From assembly GCA_947471745.1 (NCBI GenBank), contig CANJKZ010000068.1:3735501-3799500 (forward strand): a DNA stretch of 64,000 nt, written 5' to 3'. Below, in pieces: positions 9,499 through 18,146 of the stretch (within the stretch, counting starts at the first letter, position 1; every line of letters begins with the position of its first letter). A model generated the notes under the pieces. It saw only the letters and a program-made list of their open reading frames with translations. It searched no databases and was not told where the DNA came from. The position numbers were made by a program, and so were the translations under genes. The DNA is from Closterium sp. Naga37s-1 (taxonomy: Eukaryota; Streptophyta; Zygnematophyceae; Desmidiales; Closteriaceae).

Positions 9499-12400
9499 TC
9501 AAGGGGTGAGCAAGTGAGTCAAGGTAGGCACAAGACCCAGCTGAGTACAGAAGCGCTGATGATCACAAGGCGCAAGTGCCTTGGTGAAGATATCAGCAGT
9601 GTTGGCCTGAGAGGCCACGTACGCAAGCCGCAGCTGACCACGCTGCTGTAGCTCACGAGCAAGGAAGTAGCGGAGGGCAATGTGCTTCGTTCTGTGCTCC
9701 AGTCTCTGCTCTCGACACAAGGCCAGCATGGCCTTGTTGTCTACGTACAGCACTGGAGGAGAACGAGGCGGCTCTCCGAGGTCAGTCAGCAGGTAGGTGA
9801 GCCAGCAAAGCTCCTGTGCAGCCATGGCCCCGGCGTAGATCTCAGCCTCACAACTGGAGCCGAGAACAGAAGACGAGCGGGTAGCCCGCCACGAAACAGA
9901 GCCGGAACCAAGGCTGAAGGTGTAACCCTGTGACGACTGCTGCGTAGCCTGGTCGTCAGCCCAAGAAGCGTCTGCGTGCCCAGTGAGGACCACTGGACTC
10001 TGCCCTCCAAGCACAAGCCCCATGCCCGACGTACTGCACAAGTAACGCAACACCCTCTTCGCTGCAGCCATGTGCTCCGGTCTGTGTCTCCCAGGAGCAA
10101 CATAGCGTGCGAGAATGCTAAGAGGGTATGCGAGGTCAGGTCGTGTGCAGGTCATCAGGTACATGAGGCAGCCAACAAGCTCTGGGTACGGGCCACTCGA
10201 CTCTACGGACTCATCCGAAGGCAGAGCTGAGAGCGAGTGGCGAGTAGGCAGAGGAGTGGCCTGAGGCGAGGAGTACGTGAAGCCGAAGCGCTGAAGGACC
10301 TGCTGCACCATGTGTGACTGAGTCAGGGTAATGGTGCGGCGTGCTCTGTCCCGGGTGATCTGCAAGCCAAGGTAGCTGCGCAGTTCACCCAGGTCTGTGC
10401 ACGTGTGTCTCTTCTGCAGCTCGGACTTCACGTGGGCGAGTCCAGTAGTGTCAGCTGTGGCAAAGACCAAGTCGTCGACATACACGAGGATGTAGAACGG
10501 CGGCAAAGAAGTGTCGGTGCGCAGAAACAGCGACGGGTCGGCAGTAGAGGGAGCAAACCCAAGAGCCGCAAGTGTAGTCCTCAGTGTGTCGTGCCACTCA
10601 CGCGGTGCCTGACGGAGACCGTAGACTGGCCGCCGGAGGCTCCACTGGGTGCCAGGAGGAAAAGACCCAGTGAAGCCAGGTGGGCGACGCAGCCAGATCT
10701 CCTCGTGCAGGCTGCCCTGCAAGAAAGCAGTGCTGAAGTCAAGAGAGTGCAGCTCGTAGTCGCGGTGAGCAGCTATGTGCAGCAGTACCCGAAGAGTGGT
10801 CATCTTCGGGGTGGGAGAGAAGGTCTGAAAGTAGTCAACTCCCTGCCGCTGACTGAAGCCACGAGCCACGTAACGTGCCTTGAAGACAGGCGGAGAACCC
10901 GGCGGTCGCTTCACCCTGAAAATCCACATGCCACTGACGATGTTCGCCCCAGGCGGGGGAACCTCGTCAACGTAGGTGCCTGTGGACTTCCAGGAAGCCA
11001 TCTCTGTGTCCATAGCTGCCTGCCACTGAGAGGAGTAGGGACCCTCTATCGCCTCCGCGTAAGAGCGCGGAGTCGGGATGTCAAGTGCATCCGGGTCTCC
11101 CTCAGGGGTAAGCAGTACGGACACGAGATGAGGTGAAGCAGCAGCCAAACACTGGAACTCCTCCTGCCTGTCCTCAAGGACGTCCGTGCCAAGGGCACAC
11201 TCACCCCCGACGGACGGAGGACAGACAGACTCAGACGCAACGACAAGACTAGCAGCGTAGTCTAGACGACAGTGAGCAGCAAAGTCGACGAGCTCAGCAA
11301 CTAGGGCAGACGCAGCAGTGGACTCAAAGGAAGGGTCAGTGACGACAGTAGCAAGGAGACGCGTGACAGTAGGACTGGCAGCACGAAGAGAGTCCGACTC
11401 CGGGTCGGGAAGAGCAGGAAGAGAGGACTCAGGAGGAGAAGGCAAAGGGGCACGCAGAGGAGCAGTGGACGGACGCAGAGACATCCGGTGCGTGCCAGGG
11501 ACAGGAGGAGGACGCTGACGCGAACCACGGCCACTAGTGCGAGCAAGACGGACAGGCGACGCAGGGCGAGACGCAGGCTCACGACGCTCAGCCAGACCTC
11601 CAGTAGGACCAGTGTAGGGAGAAGGAGCGGGCAGTGTGAAGGCCGGCTGTAACTGTAACTGGGACGGGACAGGCTGTGGACACTCTAAGGGAGGAGGAGG
11701 ACCAGTAGAAGGCGGGAGACCAAGAACCTGCTGAAGGAGCGAAACGAAGTACGGCCGAGGCCGCGCGGCGACTCCAGACACAGCAGGGACAGCACCAGTA
11801 CCCCCAGCGGCAGCACCAGCGCCAGCAGCACCTCCAGCTCCAGTACCTCCAGCAGCACCAGGAGCACCCCCAGCAGGACCGCCTCCAGGACCGACAGCAG
11901 TAGCCTCAGCGCCAACACCCTCAGCAGCTCCAGCTCCAGGCGTACCCGCAGGCCCAGCAGCTCCAGTACTCCCAGTACGAGCACCTCCGGGACCCGCGGC
12001 ACCAGCACCCGCAGCAGTCGAAGAACCTCCAGCTCCAGCAGCACGCCTCCAGCGTCGGGCAAACCACTCTCGCAGCTCCTGTGGAGAGAGTGGCTCCCGC
12101 CGAGACGAAGCACCCGGAGAACCTCCAGGCTCAGCACCGCCAGACGCCACACGAGCAGGCACAGCTCCCTCAGGCTCCGCACCCCCAGGCTCAGCACCTC
12201 CAGGCGTAGCACCCCCAGGCTCAGCACCCCCAGGCGTAGCACCCCCAGGCTCAGCACCCCCAGGCTCAGCACCCCCAGTAGCAGCACCCCCAGGCTCAGC
12301 ACCCCCAGGCTCAGCACCCCCAGTAGTAGCACCCTCAGGCTCAGCACCCCCAGGCGTAGCACCCACACGCTCAGCACCCCCAGAGTCAGCATCCCCAGGC

Positions 12401-14502
12401 TCAGCACCCTCAGCAGCACCAGAGTCACCAGTAACCTCGACAGGCTCGACTGCGTCTACCTGGGACACACCTGAAGGGGCAGGACCCTGAGGGGGGAGGG
12501 GGTCTACCGGGGGGGGACCTGGCACAAGGAAGAGCGGTGGCGGGGGGAGGGACGGAGTGCGGTAGGGGAAGAGGCGGTAGTAGGGGACCGACTCGTCAAA
12601 CGTGACGTCCTGGGAGGACAGAACACGGCGAGAGGTGGGGTGGTAGAACTGCCACCCTGGCGCGTCAGGGGGGAAGCCAAGGAAGACGCAAGGAGCAGCA
12701 CGAGGGGACAGCTTGTCCGCAGACAAGTCGCGGACAAACGCCCGAGATCCCCAGACACGGAACGCAGACGCATCGCCAACCTTCCCCGTCCACAGCAAAG
12801 CTGGGGAGGTCTCCGGCATGGAGACCCTGGGGTGAAGGTTGATCTGATGCGCCGCGTACCGAACCGCAAACGGCCACAGAAAATGGGGGGCAGCCGCATG
12901 CATCATGGACGTACGGGCGACGTCCATGACCATGCCAATGCGGCGCTCAGCAATCCCATTTTTCTGTGGAGAGTCCGGAAGCGTGAATGTCTGGCGGATG
13001 CCTCGTGCACGACAGTAGGCTCGCAGAAGGCCAGAGGAGAACTCTCCACCTCTGTCAGAGTGCAGACGCAGAACAGGAAAGTCCGAGCCGAAGCTCTGCC
13101 TGAGCTGGAGACGAGCTGCGCGGATCCAGTCGATCAACACCTCAGTGACATCACCCTTGCTGCGCAAGGGGAAGACCGTGGTGTAACGCGAGTAGTCGTC
13201 AACCACCAGCAGGAAGTAGCGCTCGTGACCCTGTCCACGGACGCGGGCCGGGCCCCACACGTCCATCTGAAGCGTCTGCAGCGGGGCCTCTGTCGGAGGA
13301 AACTGGGAGGAGTGAGGGGCAGCCCGCTGCCGCCCCTCGACACAAGGGACGCAGGTAGGGCCGGGCCTCGGAGGAAGGGGAGGGAGGGACCGGGGAAGAC
13401 CAGAGACAAGGACACGGGAGGCCATGCCTCGGAGACGAAGTAGGGAGGGGTGACCAAGGCGGTGGTGCCAGAGGAGAGTCTCGTGCGACAGGAGGCGACA
13501 CGAACAGGGGGCAGACTCAGGACCAGACCTGGACGCTGCAGCAAACACCTGACCCGACGCAGCTACCTGACCAGACGCAGTGACTGGAGGAGACGCAGTG
13601 GTCAGTGTGTACAGGCTCGACCCCGGCCGACGTGTAAACGTGGCCAGGTGTCGGCCTGTCCGAGCGTCCGTGCAGTGGGTCACCCGCTGACTCGCAGGAG
13701 TGAACTGGTGAACCCCCGCATCCTGTAGGTCAGCACCACTCACCAAGTTCGTAGAGAACGAGGGGAGGTAAAGACCAGACAGGGTGCCAGAGGGGGCCGC
13801 CGGACACGGGAGGACAGTGGAGAAGTGAGCAAGGACAGGACCCCCAGAGGGGTCTGCCAGAGAGACTGCAACTGGTCGGCCAAGCGGCGTGAGTGTGGTG
13901 CGGTCTCGAAAGAAGGAGCGAGAAGCCCCCGAGTCAAGGGTGAAGGTGTGGGAGGCCGAAGCCGACGCAGTACCTGAGAGAGCAGACTCACCAGCACCTG
14001 AGTGAGCAGACGCACGAGCACCTAGAGCAGCAGCCTCGCTAGCACCTAGAGCAGCAGCCTCACCAGTACCTAGAGCAGCAGTCTCAATGCCCGGGTCGGG
14101 CGGAAAACACCGGTAACAGTCACCCTCATCACTAATAGTCACAGCATACATGGCAGCAAGAATAGCATCAAAGTCAAGGTCAAAGACAGCTACACCCGCC
14201 CTAGACAGCTCGCCCCAGCGGGGGATCTCAGTGGCCTCAGGGAACTGGTGACACCAAGCGTCCGTCAGGCGGCCAAAGCAGCGCTGGGTGGAGTGCGCAC
14301 CCCCGCACTGCTCACCCGCGCGGTCGGCGGTGCGTAGGACGTAGGTGCACGGACCAGTACCCCCACCCTGTCGCGATATATATTTATATATATTTATAAC
14401 TGCCTGTAGCTTTAGCTCAAGTGTAGTTATGTTTCCTTGTTGGTGGTGCACCTTTGCTAGTTTGCTATATGTACCTTGTGTGCTATAGTGAACAATACAC
14501 AT
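9499..14502 (-). CDS. C pol polyprotein (protease, integrase, RT, RNase H)
   Basis: Open frame of 1667 codons. Residues 1 to about 46 are read from the antisense of the F LTR and are not native. From about residue 47 the product is native. It has a C...C...H...C finger-like block (PCTYVLRTADRAGEQCGGAH), the aspartic protease motif LDSGASRSFF near residue 190, GAG-pre-integrase, integrase with DVWGP, LHSDRGGEF and the E-containing region, and a linker of GGAEPGGATP repeats. The RVT_2 reverse transcriptase (NIVSGMWIFRVKRPPG, YVDDLVFATAD) and an RNase H (HADASWADDQAT, then E and D residues) follow. It ends LTHLLTP-stop. Such proteins copy the element RNA in virus-like particles and integrate the cDNA. 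No lesion is visible in the enzyme domains. One integrase block reads SPQKNG where D and A1 have SPQQNG. Confidence 0.92.
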   Translation of the reverse strand: MCIVHYSTQGTYSKLAKVHHQQGNITTLELKLQAVINIYKYISRQGGGTGPCTYVLRTADRAGEQCGGAHSTQRCFGRLTDAWCHQFPEATEIPRWGELSRAGVAVFDLDFDAILAAMYAVTISDEGDCYRCFPPDPGIETAALGTGEAAALGASEAAALGARASAHSGAGESALSGTASASASHTFTLDSGASRSFFRDRTTLTPLGRPVAVSLADPSGGPVLAHFSTVLPCPAAPSGTLSGLYLPSFSTNLVSGADLQDAGVHQFTPASQRVTHCTDARTGRHLATFTRRPGSSLYTLTTASPPVTASGQVAASGQVFAAASRSGPESAPCSCRLLSHETLLWHHRLGHPSLLRLRGMASRVLVSGLPRSLPPLPPRPGPTCVPCVEGRQRAAPHSSQFPPTEAPLQTLQMDVWGPARVRGQGHERYFLLVVDDYSRYTTVFPLRSKGDVTEVLIDWIRAARLQLRQSFGSDFPVLRLHSDRGGEFSSGLLRAYCRARGIRQTFTLPDSPQKNGIAERRIGMVMDVARTSMMHAAAPHFLWPFAVRYAAHQINLHPRVSMPETSPALLWTGKVGDASAFRVWGSRAFVRDLSADKLSPRAAPCVFLGFPPDAPGWQFYHPTSRRVLSSQDVTFDESVPYYRLFPYRTPSLPPPPLFLVPGPPPVDPLPPQGPAPSGVSQVDAVEPVEVTGDSGAAEGAEPGDADSGGAERVGATPGGAEPEGATTGGAEPGGAEPGGAATGGAEPGGAEPGGATPGGAEPGGATPGGAEPGGAEPEGAVPARVASGGAEPGGSPGASSRREPLSPQELREWFARRWRRAAGAGGSSTAAGAGAAGPGGARTGSTGAAGPAGTPGAGAAEGVGAEATAVGPGGGPAGGAPGAAGGTGAGGAAGAGAAAGGTGAVPAVSGVAARPRPYFVSLLQQVLGLPPSTGPPPPLECPQPVPSQLQLQPAFTLPAPSPYTGPTGGLAERREPASRPASPVRLARTSGRGSRQRPPPVPGTHRMSLRPSTAPLRAPLPSPPESSLPALPDPESDSLRAASPTVTRLLATVVTDPSFESTAASALVAELVDFAAHCRLDYAASLVVASESVCPPSVGGECALGTDVLEDRQEEFQCLAAASPHLVSVLLTPEGDPDALDIPTPRSYAEAIEGPYSSQWQAAMDTEMASWKSTGTYVDEVPPPGANIVSGMWIFRVKRPPGSPPVFKARYVARGFSQRQGVDYFQTFSPTPKMTTLRVLLHIAAHRDYELHSLDFSTAFLQGSLHEEIWLRRPPGFTGSFPPGTQWSLRRPVYGLRQAPREWHDTLRTTLAALGFAPSTADPSLFLRTDTSLPPFYILVYVDDLVFATADTTGLAHVKSELQKRHTCTDLGELRSYLGLQITRDRARRTITLTQSHMVQQVLQRFGFTYSSPQATPLPTRHSLSALPSDESVESSGPYPELVGCLMYLMTCTRPDLAYPLSILARYVAPGRHRPEHMAAAKRVLRYLCSTSGMGLVLGGQSPVVLTGHADASWADDQATQQSSQGYTFSLGSGSVSWRATRSSSVLGSSCEAEIYAGAMAAQELCWLTYLLTDLGEPPRSPPVLYVDNKAMLALCREQRLEHRTKHIALRYFLARELQQRGQLRLAYVASQANTADIFTKALAPCDHQRFCTQLGLVPTLTHLLTP
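12180..12420 (-). repeat. 15-bp coding repeat in the C integrase-RT linker
   Basis: Tandem units coding for Gly-Gly-Ala-Glu-Pro and Gly-Gly-Ala-Thr-Pro. The same linker in D is at 18630-18880 with a different unit order. A1 has lost it. The GC-rich units keep frames open on the other strand as well, which I consider artefacts. Confidence 0.85.
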
Positions 14503-14620
14503 TCTCGATTCTCTCTTGGCACAACTCCCTCGACACCCGCTTGGCCTAGGCTACTAAGCCTAGGCCCTTAGTTAAACCCGTTCCTAGCTAAGTTCGTCTC
14601 GTGACATGGTATCGAGCGGT
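14369..14620 (+). repeat. LTR and primer binding site of F
   Basis: The LTR spans 14369-14606, with an AT-rich start made of TATATA blocks. Its termini form a near-perfect 8-bp inverted repeat. The primer binding site is at 14607-14620. Confidence 0.78.
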
Positions 14621-15583
14621 TCCTTCCTAAGGACCGAAATGCTTTCCATGGGCCCACCAATTTTCGCCATCTGCCATGGCGACCTATCATGCTACTGGCG
14701 CGTTTGCTACTGCTAGTAGCGTGAAACGTGGAGCTGCTGGCGCGAAATCCGCTGCTGGCGCAATTTCTGCTGCTTACGCTGCACCCGTCGCGCTGCCCCC
14801 TGTCGCTGCGCCCGTCGCCCAGCCCGTCGGGTCGCATCGTCGCGGCTCACTGGCGCGGCCCCTTCTTGTCACCCTCTGTCGCGGCTGTTCCCGTGTGCAG
14901 CGACAGTCGCTGTGGGGGCGGAGAGGTACGGGGGAAGGGCGTTGCGGGACCGCCAGCAGCGCCTACCAGCGCCAACGCCTGCGACACCCAAGACCGCCAG
15001 TGATAGCGCCAGCAATGCTCCCCGCTTGCAGCCCGTTCGCGAAAACCCGTACACACCCGTTGCCCACGCGCTGCACCTCCCGCCCGCCCACTAGACTCGT
15101 CGCTGAAGCCCCGTCCCGCTTTTCATGACTCACGGCAACCCCCCCCCCCCGTTCAGGAAACCCATCCCGCCCAGCGCGCATCACCCACCGCGGACCCGCT
15201 AGCAGTCGTACCAGCAGACCCGCGAGCCCGCCAGCAAGCAAGCCGACTGACCCGCCGTCGGACCCCTCCCCCTTCCCCCGTCGCCTTCCCTTCCGCGACT
15301 GCTGCTGTAGGGGGGGAGGAGGTGTGGATATGGTGGCCGCCGTGAGCCACTGCAGAACCACCCTCTGCCCCGACCCTCCCCTCCCGCGGCTGCTGCTGGA
15401 CGGGGGAGGTGGCGGGGACGGGGGGTGGGGGGAAGGGCTGGCCGCTTTGAGACCGACTTTGCAGGGACTACCGTGGGTGGGGACGGGTCTGGAGGAAGGA
15501 AGGGGGGAAGGGAGTGTGGTTCCAGGGGGCGGCTGAAATGGGGGTGAGGTTTAAGGGGGATGGTTGATTGGGGGTGGGGATGT

Positions 15584-15720
15584 GGGGGTTAGTAAGAGGG
15601 GACGCCGCGGCCACCCCCCCACCTCCTCTCCTCATCCCTCACTCACCCCCCCCTTCGTAAAAGGGGGTTAGTAAGAGGGGACGCCGCGGCCACCCCCCCA
15701 CCTCCTCTCCTCATCCCTCA
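15584..15720 (+). repeat. 58-bp direct repeat in F
   Basis: A GGGGGTTAGTAAGAGG-starting block at 15584-15641 recurs at 15663-15720 (period 79 bp). It ends in pyrimidine-rich sequence. Confidence 0.85.
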
Positions 15721-15893
15721 TTCTCTCACCTCCTCCTTGGTACTTCTCTCCTCTCCTCTCCTCTCTCCCTCTCGCCTCCTCCACCTCCCTTACCTCTCTG
15801 ACGTCTTCCATTGCGCCAGCTATACCCATTCAGGGGGTGTTTCCTGCACTTGGTTCCTGCTTCAGGCAGTTAGGGGGTGTGTCAGATTATATA

Positions 15894-17024
15894 TTATATA
15901 CCCCGCTGGCGTGCAGCGTACCACTCACGGAGCTGCTGAGGGGGGGGGATGTCACGAGTGCGCTGCTGCCGCTGCTGCTGCTGCTGGCGCTGACCACCAC
16001 CAGAGCCGACCCTCTGCCCAGCGCCACCCCGACCAGCTCCACCTCCTCCGCCGCCGCCTCCTCCACCGCCGCCACCTCCGCCACCTCCGCTCCCACCGCC
16101 ACCGCCGCCGCCGCCTCCGCCTCCACTGCCGCCACCGACACCTCCACCCCCGCCACCACTCCCACCACCACCCCCACCCCCTCCACTGCCGCCACCGCTA
16201 CCTCCGCCACCCCCGCCAGCCCCTCCAGCACCCTTGCCCCCCTTGCCCTTGCCGGTGCGGCGTCTCCCGCTCGGGGCAGACGCAGCGCCGACCGACTCGA
16301 GACCAACGAGGTCGGCCGCAGCAGCAGAGGCAACAGAGGGCAAAAGAGGGGAGGGGGAACACCCCTCAAAGATGGGGGTGCGAGGGTCACCACGAGAGGC
16401 TCCTACAGCTACTATGCTCTTTTCTGCTGCTAGGAGGGCCTTCTCGAGGAGGTCAACGGTGAGAGTGGTGGGGCAAACTGAGAGGAAGTGGTCCCTGACT
16501 ACGCGAAGGGAGTCAGGGAGACGGGTGACTATGTAGTAGAGGGTGATGTACATGGGGGGGGGGTTCTTGGCGCAGAACTCAGCAGGAAGCGCAGCGCGGT
16601 AGCGAGTGTCACTAGTGCGGAGGTGCGTAATGAGGTCAGCGACTGTGGGAAAGGCAGCAAGGTCAGGGAAGAGGTACGGTAGCATGAGGCGGCTCAGTGC
16701 AGCAGTGGCAGGGGAGGAGTAGCGCGCAACTACAGCGTCGTACAAGGTGTGAGCACTCTTGTACTGGCTAAAGTGCGCACGCTCAGAGATAGGCAGGTGG
16801 CGACGCACAGCAAGACGTGCAGCAGCATCGCGCGTGGCCCACTGTAAGCGAACAGTGGCGTCAGCATCAGCAGCGGGAGCAGGAGAGGCACCAGAAGTGA
16901 GGTCAAAGAGGGAGAGGCCGTCTGCCCTATCGCACTGTAAGAAAAGCTGCAGGTCATCTATCCAGACGTCAAAGTCAATGGCCCGACCCTCAGCGTCAAA
17001 AGAGAGGACACTAGGGGTAGCCAT
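15894..17024 (-). CDS. C gag
   Basis: 376 codons from ATG at 17024. The N-terminal half is a copia gag core (starting MATPSVLSFDAEGRAIDFDV, with YDAVVARYSSPATAALSRLM and LFPDLAAFPTVADLITHL), followed by a basic Gly/Lys stretch, a tract of more than 100 mostly glycine residues, and QQLREWYAARQRG at the end. Native sequence stops at about 15904. The last codons and the stop come from element F. In the uninterrupted element this frame continued into pol. Gag forms the particle shell and binds element RNA. The Gly-rich tract probably takes the place of an RNA-binding basic/finger region, which is inference. Confidence 0.85.
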   Translation of the reverse strand: MATPSVLSFDAEGRAIDFDVWIDDLQLFLQCDRADGLSLFDLTSGASPAPAADADATVRLQWATRDAAARLAVRRHLPISERAHFSQYKSAHTLYDAVVARYSSPATAALSRLMLPYLFPDLAAFPTVADLITHLRTSDTRYRAALPAEFCAKNPPPMYITLYYIVTRLPDSLRVVRDHFLSVCPTTLTVDLLEKALLAAEKSIVAVGASRGDPRTPIFEGCSPSPLLPSVASAAAADLVGLESVGAASAPSGRRRTGKGKGGKGAGGAGGGGGGSGGGSGGGGGGGGSGGGGGGVGGGSGGGGGGGGGGGSGGGGGGGGGGGGGGGGGAGRGGAGQRVGSGGGQRQQQQQRQQRTRDIPPPQQLREWYAARQRGI

Positions 17025-17086
17025 GACAGCAGTAGACTAGCAGCGCAAACAGTAGGGTGAGGGCAGTGCTGTGAAAGAGGCGCTGC

Positions 17087-17900
17087 TCTTACCGGACAGG
17101 GCGGCTCGGGCGGCTCGGCTGCAGAGCGGCTCGGCGGCTCGGCTGCTTGGCGGCTCGGCGGTTCGGCTGCTGGGCGGCTCGGCGGCTCGGCTGCTGGGCG
17201 GCTCGGCGGCGCGGCTGCTGGGCGGCTCGGCTGCTGGGCGGCTCGGCTGCTGGGCGGCTCGGCTGCTGGGCGGCTCGGCGGGGCCGCTGAGAGGGCGGCG
17301 TCCGGGGCCGCTGGGAGGAGGCGGCGGGGCCGCTGAGAGGAGGCGGCGGGGCCGCAAAGGTAGGTGGCGGGGCCAGCAGGTAGGAGGCGGGGCCAGCAGG
17401 TAGGTGGCGGGGCCGCACAGGTAGGTGGCGGGGCCGCGGGTAGGTGGCGGGGCCGCTGGTAGGTGGCGGGGCCGCAGGTAGGTGGCGGGGCCGCACAGGT
17501 AGATGGCGGGGCCGCGGGTAGGTGGCGGGGCCGCTGGTAGGTGGCGGGGCCGCAGGTAGGTGGCGGGGCCGCAGGTAGGTGGCGGGGCCGCACAGGTAGG
17601 TGGCGGGGCCGCGGGTAGGTGGCGGGGCCAGCAGGTAGGCGCCGCGGCCGCACAGGTAGGCGTCGGGGCCGCAGGTAGGCGCCGGGGCCGGAAAGGGCGG
17701 CGTCAGGGCCGCAGGGCGGCGCGAGGGCCGCTGGGTAGGCGACGAGGCCGCAGGGCGGCGGATCGGGGCCGGGTAAGGGCGGCGCGATGGCCGCGGGGTA
17801 GGCGACGAGGCCGCCGGGCGGCGGGTCGGGGCCAGGAAGGGCGGCGCGAGGGCCGCAAAGCAGGCGACAGGGCCGCTAGGGCGGCGCGACGGGGCGAGAA
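17087..17900 (-). repeat. GC-rich leader arrays of C
   Basis: Two different arrays lie between the primer binding site and gag. One has units like gcggctcggctgctgg (about 17095-17280) and the other units of 17-18 bp like taggtggcggggccgca (about 17344-17640). A less regular part follows. Long Arg/Gly or Pro/Ala frames across it are artefacts of composition. Confidence 0.8.
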
Positions 17901-18005
17901 AAAAGGGAGGGGGGGGGGAGCGCGACTCGGGCTAGGACTGAGCGCGCTCCGGGCAGAAAAAAAATGTCGAATTGGTGGGCCCTAGGAACAGTTCCCACGA
18001 GGGAA

Positions 18006-18146
18006 CCTGCTCGATACCATGTGAGAATAGAAACGAGAATGAAATGACTAAGGGAAAGTTGGGTACAAATGTAAACCCTAGAAAACTGTACCCCATATGT
18101 GCTACCCCACTATAGCCTACAGTAGCTAAGTCATATAAATCTGACA
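18006..18146 (-). repeat. 5' LTR and primer binding site of C
   Basis: The LTR spans 18020-18146. The minus strand then reads TGGTATCGAGCAGG (complement of 18006-18019) as primer binding site. Confidence 0.92.

Larger units (their letters stand above)
14369..15899 (+). mobile_element. Non-autonomous LTR element F inserted between C gag and pol
   Basis: A 238-bp LTR (14369-14606) starts TGTCGCGA and ends TCGTGACA and is followed by the primer binding site TGGTATCGAGCGG. The right end shows a purine tract (agggggtg) and only the first about 20 bp of a second LTR (15880-15899). Flanking accc is present at 14365-14368 and 15900-15903. The interior (14621-15879) is GC-rich and holds no recognisable gag or pol. 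The leader resembles that of A1/C/D (gggcccacca block). It looks like a gag-pol-less derivative with a truncated 3' LTR. Confidence 0.78.
9165..18146 (-). mobile_element. Ty1/copia element C, nearly intact and recently inserted
   Basis: LTRs of 127 bp at 9165-9291 (3') and 18020-18146 (5') differ at one base by eye. The 5-bp target duplication gctgc is at 9160-9164 and 18147-18151. C sits in D, a member of the same family, in the opposite orientation. It carries a long open pol frame and a complete gag. The original single gag-pol frame was split by element F. If F is disregarded, gag and pol are in one frame across the 14368/15900 junction. Confidence 0.93.

Noticed and set aside
11685..12428. 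Leucine/valine-rich 247-codon frame (and its mirror in D at 18613-19356)
   Set aside because: It is another frame of the GGAEPGG linker of copia pol. The pol frame on the element's coding strand explains the conservation.
16958..17985. Pro/Ala/Arg-rich frames in the C leader
   Set aside because: Simple GC-rich tandem repeats of the leader with no domain.
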